From NCBI GenBank assembly GCA_020026225.1, contig JAHHQU010000001.1, forward strand, positions 33,196 to 97,195: a stretch of 64,000 nucleotides of DNA. Reading direction: 5' to 3'. Positions 17,585 through 25,426 of the stretch are shown piece after piece; the first letter of the stretch is position 1; every line of letters begins with the position of its first letter. Under the pieces are notes generated by a model. The model was given only the letters and a program-made list of their open reading frames with translations. It did no database searches and was not told the origin of the DNA. This stretch comes from Phocaeicola sp. (GTDB taxonomy: Bacteria > Bacteroidota > Bacteroidia > Bacteroidales > Bacteroidaceae). A program made the position numbers and the translations under genes.

Positions 17585-18819
17585 TGGAAGAAATTTTTTC
17601 AAAATTATATGATATGACCGCGTTCAGCAACATTGCTGCCGATCCGCGGTTCCTCATCATGTATGCCATTGCTTTTATCTTGCTTTACCTGGGTATCAAG
17701 AAGCAGTATGAGCCGCTTCTGTTGGTGCCTATCGCATTCGGGGTATTGATTGCCAATTTCCCAGGAGGTGATATGGGGGTCATTCAGGCAGATGAAAATG
17801 GTTTGGTCATGGTGAATGGTGTGGCAAAGAATATCTATCAGATGCCTCTTCATGAAATTGCTCATGACTTGGGACTGATGAACTTTATTTACTACATGTT
17901 GATTAAGACAGGTTTTTTGCCTCCTGTAATTTTTATGGGTGTAGGTGCATTGACCGACTTTGGTCCGATGCTTCGTAACCTTCGTCTTTCAATCTTTGGT
18001 GCTGCTGCTCAGTTGGGTATTTTTGCCGTACTGTTGGTAGCTATTATCTTTGGCTTTACTCCACAGGAAGCTGCTTCATTGGGTATCATCGGTGGTGCCG
18101 ACGGTCCTACAGCTATCTTTACTACCATTAAATTGGCTCCTCATTTGTTAGGCCCTATTGCGATTGCGGCTTATTCATACATGGCGCTGGTTCCGGTAAT
18201 CATTCCGTTGGTAGTACGCTTGTGGTGTTCAGAAAAAGAACTGCGCATCAATATGAAGGAACAGGAAAAGAAATTCCCTTCTTCTGTTGAAATCAAGAAC
18301 TTACGTGTGTTGAAAATCCTTTTCCCTATCGCAGTAACTACTATCGTAGCTCTGTTCGTTCCGAGTGCAGTACCTTTGGTCGGTATGTTGATGTTCGGTA
18401 ACTTGATCAAGGAAATCGGTTCAAATACCTCTCGTTTGTTTGACGCAGCTTCAAACAGCATCATGAATGCGGCCACTATCTTCTTGGGACTTTCAGTAGG
18501 TGCAACCATGACAATCGATGCGTTCTTGAATTGGACCACAATCGGTATTGTAATCGGTGGTTTCTTGGCTTTCGGTCTGTCAATCTCTGGTGGTATTTTC
18601 TTCGTGAAGATATTCAACCTCTTCACCAAGAAGAAGATCAATCCGTTGATCGGTGCAACAGGTTTGAGTGCGGTTCCTATGGCCAGCCGTGTTGCCAATG
18701 AAATCGCATTGAAATACGACCCGAAGAACCACGTTCTGCAATATTGTATGGCTAGTAACATCTCGGGTGTTATTGGTTCAGCGGTAGCTGCCGGTGTACT
18801 GATTTCATTCTTAGGCTAA
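17584..18819 (+). CDS. Sodium-translocating decarboxylase beta subunit (OadB/MmdB)
   Basis: 411-residue polytopic membrane protein that couples decarboxylation of carboxybiotin to Na+ export. Family hallmarks include GVGALTDFGPML, GIIGGADGPTAIF and AVPMASRVANE near the C-terminus, with about nine hydrophobic segments. The start overlaps the alpha-subunit stop by one base (TAATG), indicating coupled translation. A strong terminator follows, so the operon is gamma-alpha-beta only. Confidence 0.92.
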   Translation: MEEIFSKLYDMTAFSNIAADPRFLIMYAIAFILLYLGIKKQYEPLLLVPIAFGVLIANFPGGDMGVIQADENGLVMVNGVAKNIYQMPLHEIAHDLGLMNFIYYMLIKTGFLPPVIFMGVGALTDFGPMLRNLRLSIFGAAAQLGIFAVLLVAIIFGFTPQEAASLGIIGGADGPTAIFTTIKLAPHLLGPIAIAAYSYMALVPVIIPLVVRLWCSEKELRINMKEQEKKFPSSVEIKNLRVLKILFPIAVTTIVALFVPSAVPLVGMLMFGNLIKEIGSNTSRLFDAASNSIMNAATIFLGLSVGATMTIDAFLNWTTIGIVIGGFLAFGLSISGGIFFVKIFNLFTKKKINPLIGATGLSAVPMASRVANEIALKYDPKNHVLQYCMASNISGVIGSAVAAGVLISFLG

Positions 18820-18838
18820 TAGCTTGAATAGATCATAT

Positions 18839-18880
18839 AACGGTGTCTTGACGAAACATTTCGTCAGGACACCGTTTTTT
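18839..18880 (+). terminator. Terminator of the decarboxylase operon
   Basis: AACGGTGTC with TGACGA pairs with TCGTCA and GACACCGTT around an AACATT loop, followed by seven T. Confidence 0.9.
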
Positions 18881-19034
18881 TATGCTTTTTGAGGCGGATA
18901 TTTCTTTGAGGCATGAGTGAGCCTTCTCTTGGTCATGGGTATTTTATGTTGTAGAAATATGATGTAAATCATCTAAAATTGCACAATACTAAAGAAAAGT
19001 GTGCAGAAAGTAATATTCTTATTAAATTAGTTTG

Positions 19035-19042
19035 TATATTTG
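19035..19042 (+). promoter_or_regulatory. -7 box of fabI
   Basis: TATATTTG fits TAnnTTTG, 24 nt before the ATG at 19067. It also shows that the upstream in-frame codon at 19040 is not the start. Confidence 0.55.
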
Positions 19043-19066
19043 CTGCAAATTTTCAATTTTAAAACT

Positions 19067-19924
19067 ATGAGTTATAATTTGCTAAAAGGAAAAAGAGGTA
19101 TCATTTTTGGTGCATTGAACGAACAGTCTATCGCATGGAAAGTGGCAGAAAAGGCTGTTGAAGAAGGTGCAGTCATTACATTGTCCAATACCCCTGTAGC
19201 AGTACGTATGGGTCAGGTTTCTGCATTGGCAGAAAAACTTAACTGTGAAGTTATCCCAGCAGACGCAACAAGTGTAGAAGATTTGGAGAATGTCTTCAAA
19301 CGCTCTATGGAAGTTTTAGGAGGTAAAATTGATTTTGTTTTGCATTCAATCGGTATGTCGCCAAACGTACGCAAGAAACGTACTTACGATGATTTGGATT
19401 ATGCAATGCTTGACAAGACATTGGACATTTCTGCTCTTTCATTCCATAAAATGATTCAGAGTGCAAAGAAATTGGATGCTATCAATGAATATGGTTCTAT
19501 TTTGGCTCTTAGCTATGTAGCCGCTCAGCGTACATTCTACGGTTATAACGATATGGCAGACGCAAAGGCTTTGTTGGAATCTATTGCACGTAGCTTCGGA
19601 TATATTTATGGTCGTGAACACCATGTACGTATCAATACCATTTCTCAGTCACCTACTATGACTACTGCTGGTGCTGGTGTAAAAGGTATGGATAAGTTGT
19701 TTGACTTTGCTAATCGCATGTCTCCTCTAGGTAACGCTTCAGCAGATGAATGTGCAGACTATTGTATTGTCATGTTTTCTGACTTGACTCGTAAGGTAAC
19801 CATGCAGAACTTGTATCACGACGGTGGTTTCTCTAGCGTCGGTATGAGTCTTCGTGCTATGGCTACTTATGAAAAGGGCCTTGATGAATACAAAGACCAG
19901 GAAGGTCATATTATCTACGGATAA
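19067..19924 (+). CDS. fabI: Enoyl-[acyl-carrier-protein] reductase
   Basis: Reduces trans-2-enoyl-ACP in the last step of each fatty-acid elongation cycle. 285 residues from MSYNLLKG, a start supported by the promoter at 19035-19042. It is a divergent short-chain dehydrogenase: the N-terminal nucleotide site resembles FabI (IIFGALNEQSIAWKVA), with the substrate loop HSIGMSPN and the catalytic Tyr-x6-Lys in YNDMADAK. It is followed after 11 nt by a GldB-like gene. Confidence 0.92.
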   Translation: MSYNLLKGKRGIIFGALNEQSIAWKVAEKAVEEGAVITLSNTPVAVRMGQVSALAEKLNCEVIPADATSVEDLENVFKRSMEVLGGKIDFVLHSIGMSPNVRKKRTYDDLDYAMLDKTLDISALSFHKMIQSAKKLDAINEYGSILALSYVAAQRTFYGYNDMADAKALLESIARSFGYIYGREHHVRINTISQSPTMTTAGAGVKGMDKLFDFANRMSPLGNASADECADYCIVMFSDLTRKVTMQNLYHDGGFSSVGMSLRAMATYEKGLDEYKDQEGHIIYG

Positions 19925-19935
19925 AAAGAACAAGG

Positions 19936-20934
19936 ATGCAGAAGATTCTGTCTATATTATTGACTGTGTTATTCCTTTCTGCCTGCCAAATGGGTGGGCA
20001 GAAAGGATTTATGCAGTCTGACGATAACATCAGTATCTATCGTTATGACCGTCTGCAGTATGACGCGGCGATATTGAACAGTGTTTCTGCTCTTCAGAAA
20101 ATGAATACCGAAAGTCCGCAGGCTACTAAAATCCTAATTGAGGATGTATTGTGCTTGGGACCGGTGAATGCAAACCATATCAATGCACGACTTCGGAATT
20201 ACTTCAAAGATACGCTCTTGGTCCAGGTCATGCAGGATGTTGAAACCAAGTTCAAGGACTTGTCTTGGTTGGAAGTAGATTTTACCGATGCTTTCAAATG
20301 CCTGAAGAAAAATCTTCCTAATTTGGTGGTTCCGCGCATCTATGTGCAGAACTCAGCCTTGAACCAGTCGGTCGTTGTGGGGGACAGTCTGCTTGGCATT
20401 AGTTTGGATAAATATCTGGGAGAAGATTATCCACTTTATAAAAAATATTATTACGCTTATCAGCGTAAGTCGATGAATCCGGAGCGCATCGTGCCGGATT
20501 GTCTCACTTTTTATCTTTTCAGTCAATATCCTTTCTTATGGGAACAGACTCACCGAACTCTCTTCGATATCATTATGTACCGAGGTAAAATTGCATGGAT
20601 TGTAGAGAAAGTGCTGAAAGCGGACGGTTCGGGTAAATTAGCTTTGGGATATACTGAAGAAGAACATGATTGGTGCGACAATAATGGAGAGCGTGTCTGG
20701 AAACTGATGAAGGAAAGAAAGCATTTGGAGAGTATGGACCCTTTGCTGATTAGAGCTTATACGTATCCCGATCCTATTCCTGTACTGAAAGATAAGAAAG
20801 TCCCTTCCTGCTTAGGTATTTGGATGGGAATGCAAATCATCCGAGAATATATGAAACAGCATCCAGACGTAACGATGGCTGAGCTGTTGGATGATACCGA
20901 TTATCATCGTATCTTGAAGAATACGCGGTATTAA
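19936..20934 (+). CDS. GldB-like lipoprotein
   Basis: 332-residue predicted lipoprotein (lipobox LSAC, Cys about 17). After the signal, ISIYRYDRLQYD and the later spacing of YLGEDYPLYKKYYYAYQRKS, GKIAWIVEKVL and PDVTMAELL resemble the GldB family. Those lipoproteins were first tied to gliding and type IX secretion in Flavobacteria but are widespread in non-gliding Bacteroidales. The chromosomal partner genes of a gliding machine are not seen here. It lies between fabI and an RsmI-like methyltransferase, 11 and 21 nt away. Assignment is by overall resemblance. Confidence 0.6.
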   Translation: MQKILSILLTVLFLSACQMGGQKGFMQSDDNISIYRYDRLQYDAAILNSVSALQKMNTESPQATKILIEDVLCLGPVNANHINARLRNYFKDTLLVQVMQDVETKFKDLSWLEVDFTDAFKCLKKNLPNLVVPRIYVQNSALNQSVVVGDSLLGISLDKYLGEDYPLYKKYYYAYQRKSMNPERIVPDCLTFYLFSQYPFLWEQTHRTLFDIIMYRGKIAWIVEKVLKADGSGKLALGYTEEEHDWCDNNGERVWKLMKERKHLESMDPLLIRAYTYPDPIPVLKDKKVPSCLGIWMGMQIIREYMKQHPDVTMAELLDDTDYHRILKNTRY

Positions 20935-20955
20935 AACGATATTTCACTTTTAAAT

Positions 20956-21660
20956 ATGGAAATAGCTTTGTATTTGTTACCCGTCACTTTGGGTGATACA
21001 CCGATTGCGAATGTGCTTCCGGCTTACAATAAAGAGATTATTTTAGGTATCAAGCATTTTATTGTGGAGGATGTCCGTTCGGCTCGACGTTTCTTGAAGA
21101 AGGTCGATTCAAGCATCAACATTGATGAATTGACTTTTTATCCTCTCAATAAACATACTTCTCCTGATGATATTGCTGGTTATTTGAAGCCATTGGAGCA
21201 AGGTAATTCAATGGGAGTCATTTCAGAAGCTGGTTGTCCTGCGGTGGCCGATCCTGGTGCAGATGTTGTGGCCATTGCACAACGCAGAGATTTGAAAGTG
21301 GTTCCTTTGGTTGGGCCTTCTTCCATTATTCTTTCTGTGATGGGCTCTGGATTTAATGGTCAGAGCTTTGCTTTTCATGGTTATCTGCCGATTGAAGCCG
21401 GTGATCGTATGAAACGACTGAAAGAGTTGGAGCAGCGTGTGTATAATGAGAGTGAAACGCAGATTTTTATTGAAACTCCTTATCGCAATGGAAAAATGAT
21501 GGAGGATGTATTGAAAGCTTGTCGTCCACAGACCAAGCTTTGTATTGCTGCCAACATAACCTGTGAGGGAGAATACATCAAAACCAAGACTTTGAAGGAA
21601 TGGAAGGGGCACTTCCCTGAATTGGGTAAAGTTCCTTGCATCTTCTTGATTTATAAGTAA
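20956..21660 (+). CDS. RsmI-like SAM-dependent methyltransferase
   Basis: 234-residue member of the tetrapyrrole methylase fold, nearest in pattern to RsmI, which 2'-O-methylates C1402 of 16S rRNA. Visible motifs: LLPVTLGD in place of the usual TPIGN start, GVISEAGCPAVADPGADVV, VPLVGPSSIILSVMGSGFNGQSFAFHGYLP, and the IFIETPYRNGKMMEDVL stretch. It lacks the RsmI C-terminal extension. Bacteroidetes often carry both a canonical RsmI and this shorter paralogue, so the rRNA target is not certain. A bidirectional terminator separates it from convergent lipA. Confidence 0.75.
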   Translation: MEIALYLLPVTLGDTPIANVLPAYNKEIILGIKHFIVEDVRSARRFLKKVDSSINIDELTFYPLNKHTSPDDIAGYLKPLEQGNSMGVISEAGCPAVADPGADVVAIAQRRDLKVVPLVGPSSIILSVMGSGFNGQSFAFHGYLPIEAGDRMKRLKELEQRVYNESETQIFIETPYRNGKMMEDVLKACRPQTKLCIAANITCEGEYIKTKTLKEWKGHFPELGKVPCIFLIYK

Positions 21661-21777
21661 TCTTTTACAGATACTTTTTATATCATCTGCCGCCATTTTC
21701 ATGAAGACGGTAGAACTAAAGAAAATACTGTTTGAAATAGCGAATACTATCTATTTTGAACAGGATAGGTTCTGAAT

Positions 21778-21820
21778 AAAAAGAGTGCCTTATCACACAG
21801 CGTGATAAGGCACTCTTTTC
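21778..21820. terminator. Bidirectional terminator between convergent genes
   Basis: AAAAAGAGTGCCTTATCAC and GTGATAAGGCACTCTTTT form a perfect stem with a 5-nt loop. It has an A run on one side and a T run on the other, so it can serve both the plus-strand methyltransferase and minus-strand lipA. Confidence 0.9.
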
Positions 21821-21841
21821 TTTCTGCTGAATCTCTTCACC

Positions 21842-22693
21842 TTATTTGAATCTCAAATGCTTTTCTGCGTGGTATGATGAACGTACCAAAGGACCGCTTT
21901 CTACCGTGGCGAAGCCTTTCTTCTCGCCGATGATACGATATGCTTCGAATTGGTCGGGATGGATATAGGCAGCGACTGGATAATGCCGGTGGCTGGGTTG
22001 CAGATATTGTCCGATGGTCAAGATTTTGCAGCCGTGGGCGAGCAGGTCGTCCATGGTTTCTTCCACTTCTTCTTTCGTTTCTCCCAAACCTACCATAATG
22101 CCCGATTTGGCTGCGATGCCGCTGCCGGCTATTGCTTGGATAACTTTCAGACTCGTTTCATATTTAGCTACACTTCTTACCAATGGACTGATGCGTCGCA
22201 CCGTTTCCAAGTTGTGAGATAGGATGTCTGGATGAGTTTCGGTTACTTTTTCTACCAATTCCAACCTTCCTTGAAAGTCAGGAATCAATGCCTCGATGGT
22301 CGTATCTGGATTCAATGCTTTGATGGTCCGAATCGTTTCTGCCCAATGAACTGCCCCTAAATCGGGAAGGTCATCGCGGTCGACAGAAGTGATGACGGCA
22401 TGCGAAAGTTTCATCAGTTGAATGGATTCAGCCACCCGTAAAGGTTCTTTCGGGTCCAGCGGCAATGGCTTTCCAGTCTGAGTGTTGCAGAATTTGCAGT
22501 TGCGGGTACAGATAGCTCCTGCAATCATGAAGGTCGCTGTACCTTTTCCCCAACATTCCCCCATATTCGGGCAGCGTCCACTGCTGCAGATGGTATGTAG
22601 TTTATGGGTGTCAACAATCTTTTTGGTTTGTGTATAGCGTGCATTTGCACCGATGCTGATTTTAAGCCATTCGGGCTTTTTGACGTGTTCCAT
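21842..22693 (-). CDS. lipA: Lipoyl synthase
   Basis: Radical-SAM enzyme that inserts two sulfurs into octanoyl groups of E2 and GcvH proteins. 283 residues with both cluster motifs: the auxiliary cluster CSSGRCPNMGEC near the N-terminus and the radical-SAM CTRNCKFC. The RSSYHAE C-terminus supplies the conserved serine ligand region. Ends 182 nt from the convergent methyltransferase. No clear -7 box was recognised upstream. Confidence 0.95.
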   Translation of the reverse strand: MEHVKKPEWLKISIGANARYTQTKKIVDTHKLHTICSSGRCPNMGECWGKGTATFMIAGAICTRNCKFCNTQTGKPLPLDPKEPLRVAESIQLMKLSHAVITSVDRDDLPDLGAVHWAETIRTIKALNPDTTIEALIPDFQGRLELVEKVTETHPDILSHNLETVRRISPLVRSVAKYETSLKVIQAIAGSGIAAKSGIMVGLGETKEEVEETMDDLLAHGCKILTIGQYLQPSHRHYPVAAYIHPDQFEAYRIIGEKKGFATVESGPLVRSSYHAEKHLRFK

Positions 22694-22760
22694 CAGTTTT
22701 TGGTTTAGGTTATATTTTAAAGTTATATTTAAAAAGAGAAACCACCAAATATTCGCAGAA

Positions 22761-22804
22761 AAAAAGTTGTCCCGAGGTCGGTATCAACCTCAGGACAGCT
22801 TTCC
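22761..22804 (-). terminator. Terminator of the DPP-IV gene
   Basis: Read on the minus strand, AGCTGTCC-T-GAGGT pairs with ACCTC-G-GGACAACT, with one wobble, and a long T run follows. It lies 46 bases past the peptidase stop codon. Confidence 0.75.
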
Positions 22805-22849
22805 TTGTATATTTGTACCCTATCGGGTAAAATCTCATTCCATCATGAA

Positions 22850-25054
22850 TTATAGATTTTGCTTAAAGAAGTTGGCAACTCTTGTCATCAAGTGCAGACG
22901 GGTGTTTCCTCCATAAATGCTATGGTTACGGTTGGTGTAAATCTGCATGTCGAACTGTTTGCCAGCCTGTACCAATGCTTCTGCATATTCAGCGCAATTC
23001 TGATAATGCACATTGTCATCGGCAGTGCCATGAATCAAGAGCAGTTCACCTTTTAAATTCGGTGCACGGTAGATTGGAGAACCGAATTCATAGCCTTCTC
23101 CATTTTCTTGTGGAGTACGCATGAAACGTTCGGTATAAACTGTGTCGTAGAATTTCCAGTTGGTCGGAGCAGCAATGGCCACGCCGGCTTTGAAAGCTCC
23201 AGTTCCATCGCTCATGGACATAAGCGTATTGTATCCTCCAAAGCTCCAACCCCAAATACCGATTCGGCTTCCGTCAACGAAAGGAAGGGTGCCGAGGTAG
23301 TAGGCAGTTTCAACTTGGTCTTTGGATTCTTTGATACCTATATTCAAGTAGGTGCATTTTTCGAATTCGGCACCGCGGCCACCTGTTCCACGACCGTCGA
23401 CACATGCCATGATGTAACCTTTGTCGCACATGACGGCTTCAAACAGACCGGCATCTCTGAAAGCACCGATACCCCATTGGTCAAGCACTTGTTGTGAACC
23501 CGGACCGCTGTACTGGTGAAGGATGACCGGATATTTGCGGTTGGCATCAAAATTAGCCGGTTTCATCATCCAACCGTTCAATTCTACTCCTTCGCGTGTT
23601 GTAAAGGTGAAGAATTCTTTTTGAGGCATAGCTACGGTCTGCAATTTTTTCTTCAAAGCTGCATTATCCATCAAGGTACACAATTCTCTTCCCTTATTAT
23701 TGTTCAACGTAATGAGGGTAGGAGTATTCATGCTGGAATAGGTATTGATGTAATAAGTTTGATTCGGGCTGAACACTGCATCATTTGTACCGGTACGGGT
23801 TGATAATTTGGTTACCTCTCCTTTTCTGTTGACCTTGAAGATGGCTGTGCGAAGCGGACTTTGGTCATAACCTCTGTAATAGAATTCATCTTTTCTTTGG
23901 TCCCAGCCCAAGAAATCAGTCACTTCGTGTTTGCCGTGAGTGACCTGTCTGATAAGGTTTCCGGCAATGGTATACAGATACAAATGGTTGTATCCATCTC
24001 TTTCACTCATCAAAACGATGTGGTTAGGCAAGAATTCTATGTTGCTGTAAGCTTGTTCCTTGATGTATTGTTCTGCTTCATCACGGATGGCCAGTTTGCA
24101 TAACGCACTGCGTGGATTTGCAAAATAAATGTCGAATCGGTTTTGATGACGGTTCAACGTCATGATGGCCAATTTTTCCGGATCGGAAGTAAATTTGATG
24201 CGTGGAATGTATCCGTCTTTGTCGAGCGGCAAGTCCATGGTGCGGGTTACGTGACTTTTGATATCGTATGTATGTACGGTAACGTTTGAATTGTCTTCAC
24301 CGGCTTTCGGGTATTTGTAAGAATATTCGCCTGGGTACAGTTCGTATTGATGTTTGGCAGGCATCATTCCTTGGTACCAAGGGAATTTGAATTCTTTGAC
24401 TTTACTTTCATCAAAACGGATGTAAGCTATCATCTTGCTGTCGGCACTGAAATCGAAAGCACGGTTGAAAGCAAACTCTTCTTCGTAAACCCAATCTGGA
24501 ATACCATTCAGAATTTGGTTGTATTCACCGTCTTTGGTAACTTGTGATTCGCTGTTTCCGAAAAGCAGTTTGACCAGATAAATATTGTTGTTTCTTACAA
24601 AGGCTATCTGATTTCCGTCCGGTGAAAACAAGGGAACTTGCTGAGGTCCGTTATTGGAAAGAACTTCCATTCGGTTGTTCTTTACATTATATATATAATA
24701 TACGGCGGTGAAAGAACGTCTGTAAATCTGCTTGGTTTGAGTCTGAATCAGAATGAGCTGTTCATTCGGCGACATGATGTAGTTGTCGAAGGATTCCAAT
24801 TTGATATCTCTGGCTTTATCTACATCGAATATTGTTCCTACTTCTTGACCGGTTTTGAAAGAATATTTGACGATGCGTTTATGGTCGGCACTGATTTGGG
24901 TATAATGTTCGCCGTCAAGCATCGGTCTCAATCCCGAGATGCTTTTGGCTCGGTATGTACCTTGAGCTATATTTTGCAAGGTGACCTTCTGTGCCTGAAC
25001 AGAACTGAAAGCTGTGCAAGCAAGCAGCAATAATAAAGTGAATAGCTTTTTCAT
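22850..25054 (-). CDS. S9B dipeptidyl-peptidase IV-type serine peptidase
   Basis: Exported peptidase of 734 residues with a signal peptide (LLLLACTAFSSVQAQ) and an N-terminal beta-propeller domain (about 40-480). The C-terminal alpha/beta hydrolase domain holds the nucleophile in GWSFGGYN (Ser about 604), Asp about 679 in HGTADDNVH and His about 711 in NRNHSIYGG. The DWVYEEEF segment supplies the double-Glu motif that binds the free N-terminus in DPP-IV. It should remove X-Pro or X-Ala dipeptides in the periplasm or on the surface. Divergent from the SusC locus with a 372-nt gap. Confidence 0.9.
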   Translation of the reverse strand: MKKLFTLLLLLACTAFSSVQAQKVTLQNIAQGTYRAKSISGLRPMLDGEHYTQISADHKRIVKYSFKTGQEVGTIFDVDKARDIKLESFDNYIMSPNEQLILIQTQTKQIYRRSFTAVYYIYNVKNNRMEVLSNNGPQQVPLFSPDGNQIAFVRNNNIYLVKLLFGNSESQVTKDGEYNQILNGIPDWVYEEEFAFNRAFDFSADSKMIAYIRFDESKVKEFKFPWYQGMMPAKHQYELYPGEYSYKYPKAGEDNSNVTVHTYDIKSHVTRTMDLPLDKDGYIPRIKFTSDPEKLAIMTLNRHQNRFDIYFANPRSALCKLAIRDEAEQYIKEQAYSNIEFLPNHIVLMSERDGYNHLYLYTIAGNLIRQVTHGKHEVTDFLGWDQRKDEFYYRGYDQSPLRTAIFKVNRKGEVTKLSTRTGTNDAVFSPNQTYYINTYSSMNTPTLITLNNNKGRELCTLMDNAALKKKLQTVAMPQKEFFTFTTREGVELNGWMMKPANFDANRKYPVILHQYSGPGSQQVLDQWGIGAFRDAGLFEAVMCDKGYIMACVDGRGTGGRGAEFEKCTYLNIGIKESKDQVETAYYLGTLPFVDGSRIGIWGWSFGGYNTLMSMSDGTGAFKAGVAIAAPTNWKFYDTVYTERFMRTPQENGEGYEFGSPIYRAPNLKGELLLIHGTADDNVHYQNCAEYAEALVQAGKQFDMQIYTNRNHSIYGGNTRLHLMTRVANFFKQNL

Positions 25055-25087
25055 GATATCGATAAATTAATATGTTTCTTTGACGGA

Positions 25088-25095
25088 CAAAGTTA
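25088..25095 (-). promoter_or_regulatory. -7 box of the DPP-IV gene
   Basis: On the minus strand TAACTTTG fits TAnnTTTG, 33 nt upstream of the start codon. No -33 at the standard distance. Confidence 0.5.
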
Positions 25096-25215
25096 GAAAA
25101 TTTAATTGATAAATATTCTTCCTGATTCCAAAAGTGTGGAAGAGGAGATACAAGAGAAATTTTTATTTGTAAAAATTCACTATTTTTAGGTATTGATGAG
25201 GTAAAAGGGAGATTG

Positions 25216-25223
25216 TATCTTTG
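25216..25223 (+). promoter_or_regulatory. -7 box of the SusC locus
   Basis: TATCTTTG fits TAnnTTTG. It lies about 200 nt before the SusC start, implying a long mRNA leader. A 20-codon frame at 25244-25306 lies just after the presumed start point; nothing shows it is translated. Confidence 0.5.
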
Positions 25224-25375
25224 CATATTAAAATATATTAAAGATGTATAAATACATAAACTATAAAACGGGCGGAAATCAAGGAGTTAAATCTCTTTTC
25301 CAGTAGGGACTTATCGTTGAATTGTAATCATAAAGAATTCGTTTTTCATCTTATTAATTCATGTAATAATAAACA

Positions 25376-25408
25376 GTATCCCCATGAGAAAGCATGTGGA
25401 TACACTTT
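25376..25408 (+). terminator. Terminator-like hairpin in the SusC leader
   Basis: GTATCCCCATG at 25376-25386 pairs with CATGTGGATAC at 25393-25403 (10 of 11 positions) around an AGAAAG loop, then ACTTTTT. It lies between the -7 box at 25216 and the start codon at 25427. It could therefore act as an attenuator or as a structure near the start site. Confidence 0.55.
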
Positions 25409-25426
25409 TTCAAATTTCTCCAACTA

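Noticed and set aside
19936..20934. Evidence for gliding motility or a type IX secretion locus
   Set aside because: Only a GldB-like gene is present; it is between fabI and a methyltransferase, and no other gld, spr or por genes are seen.
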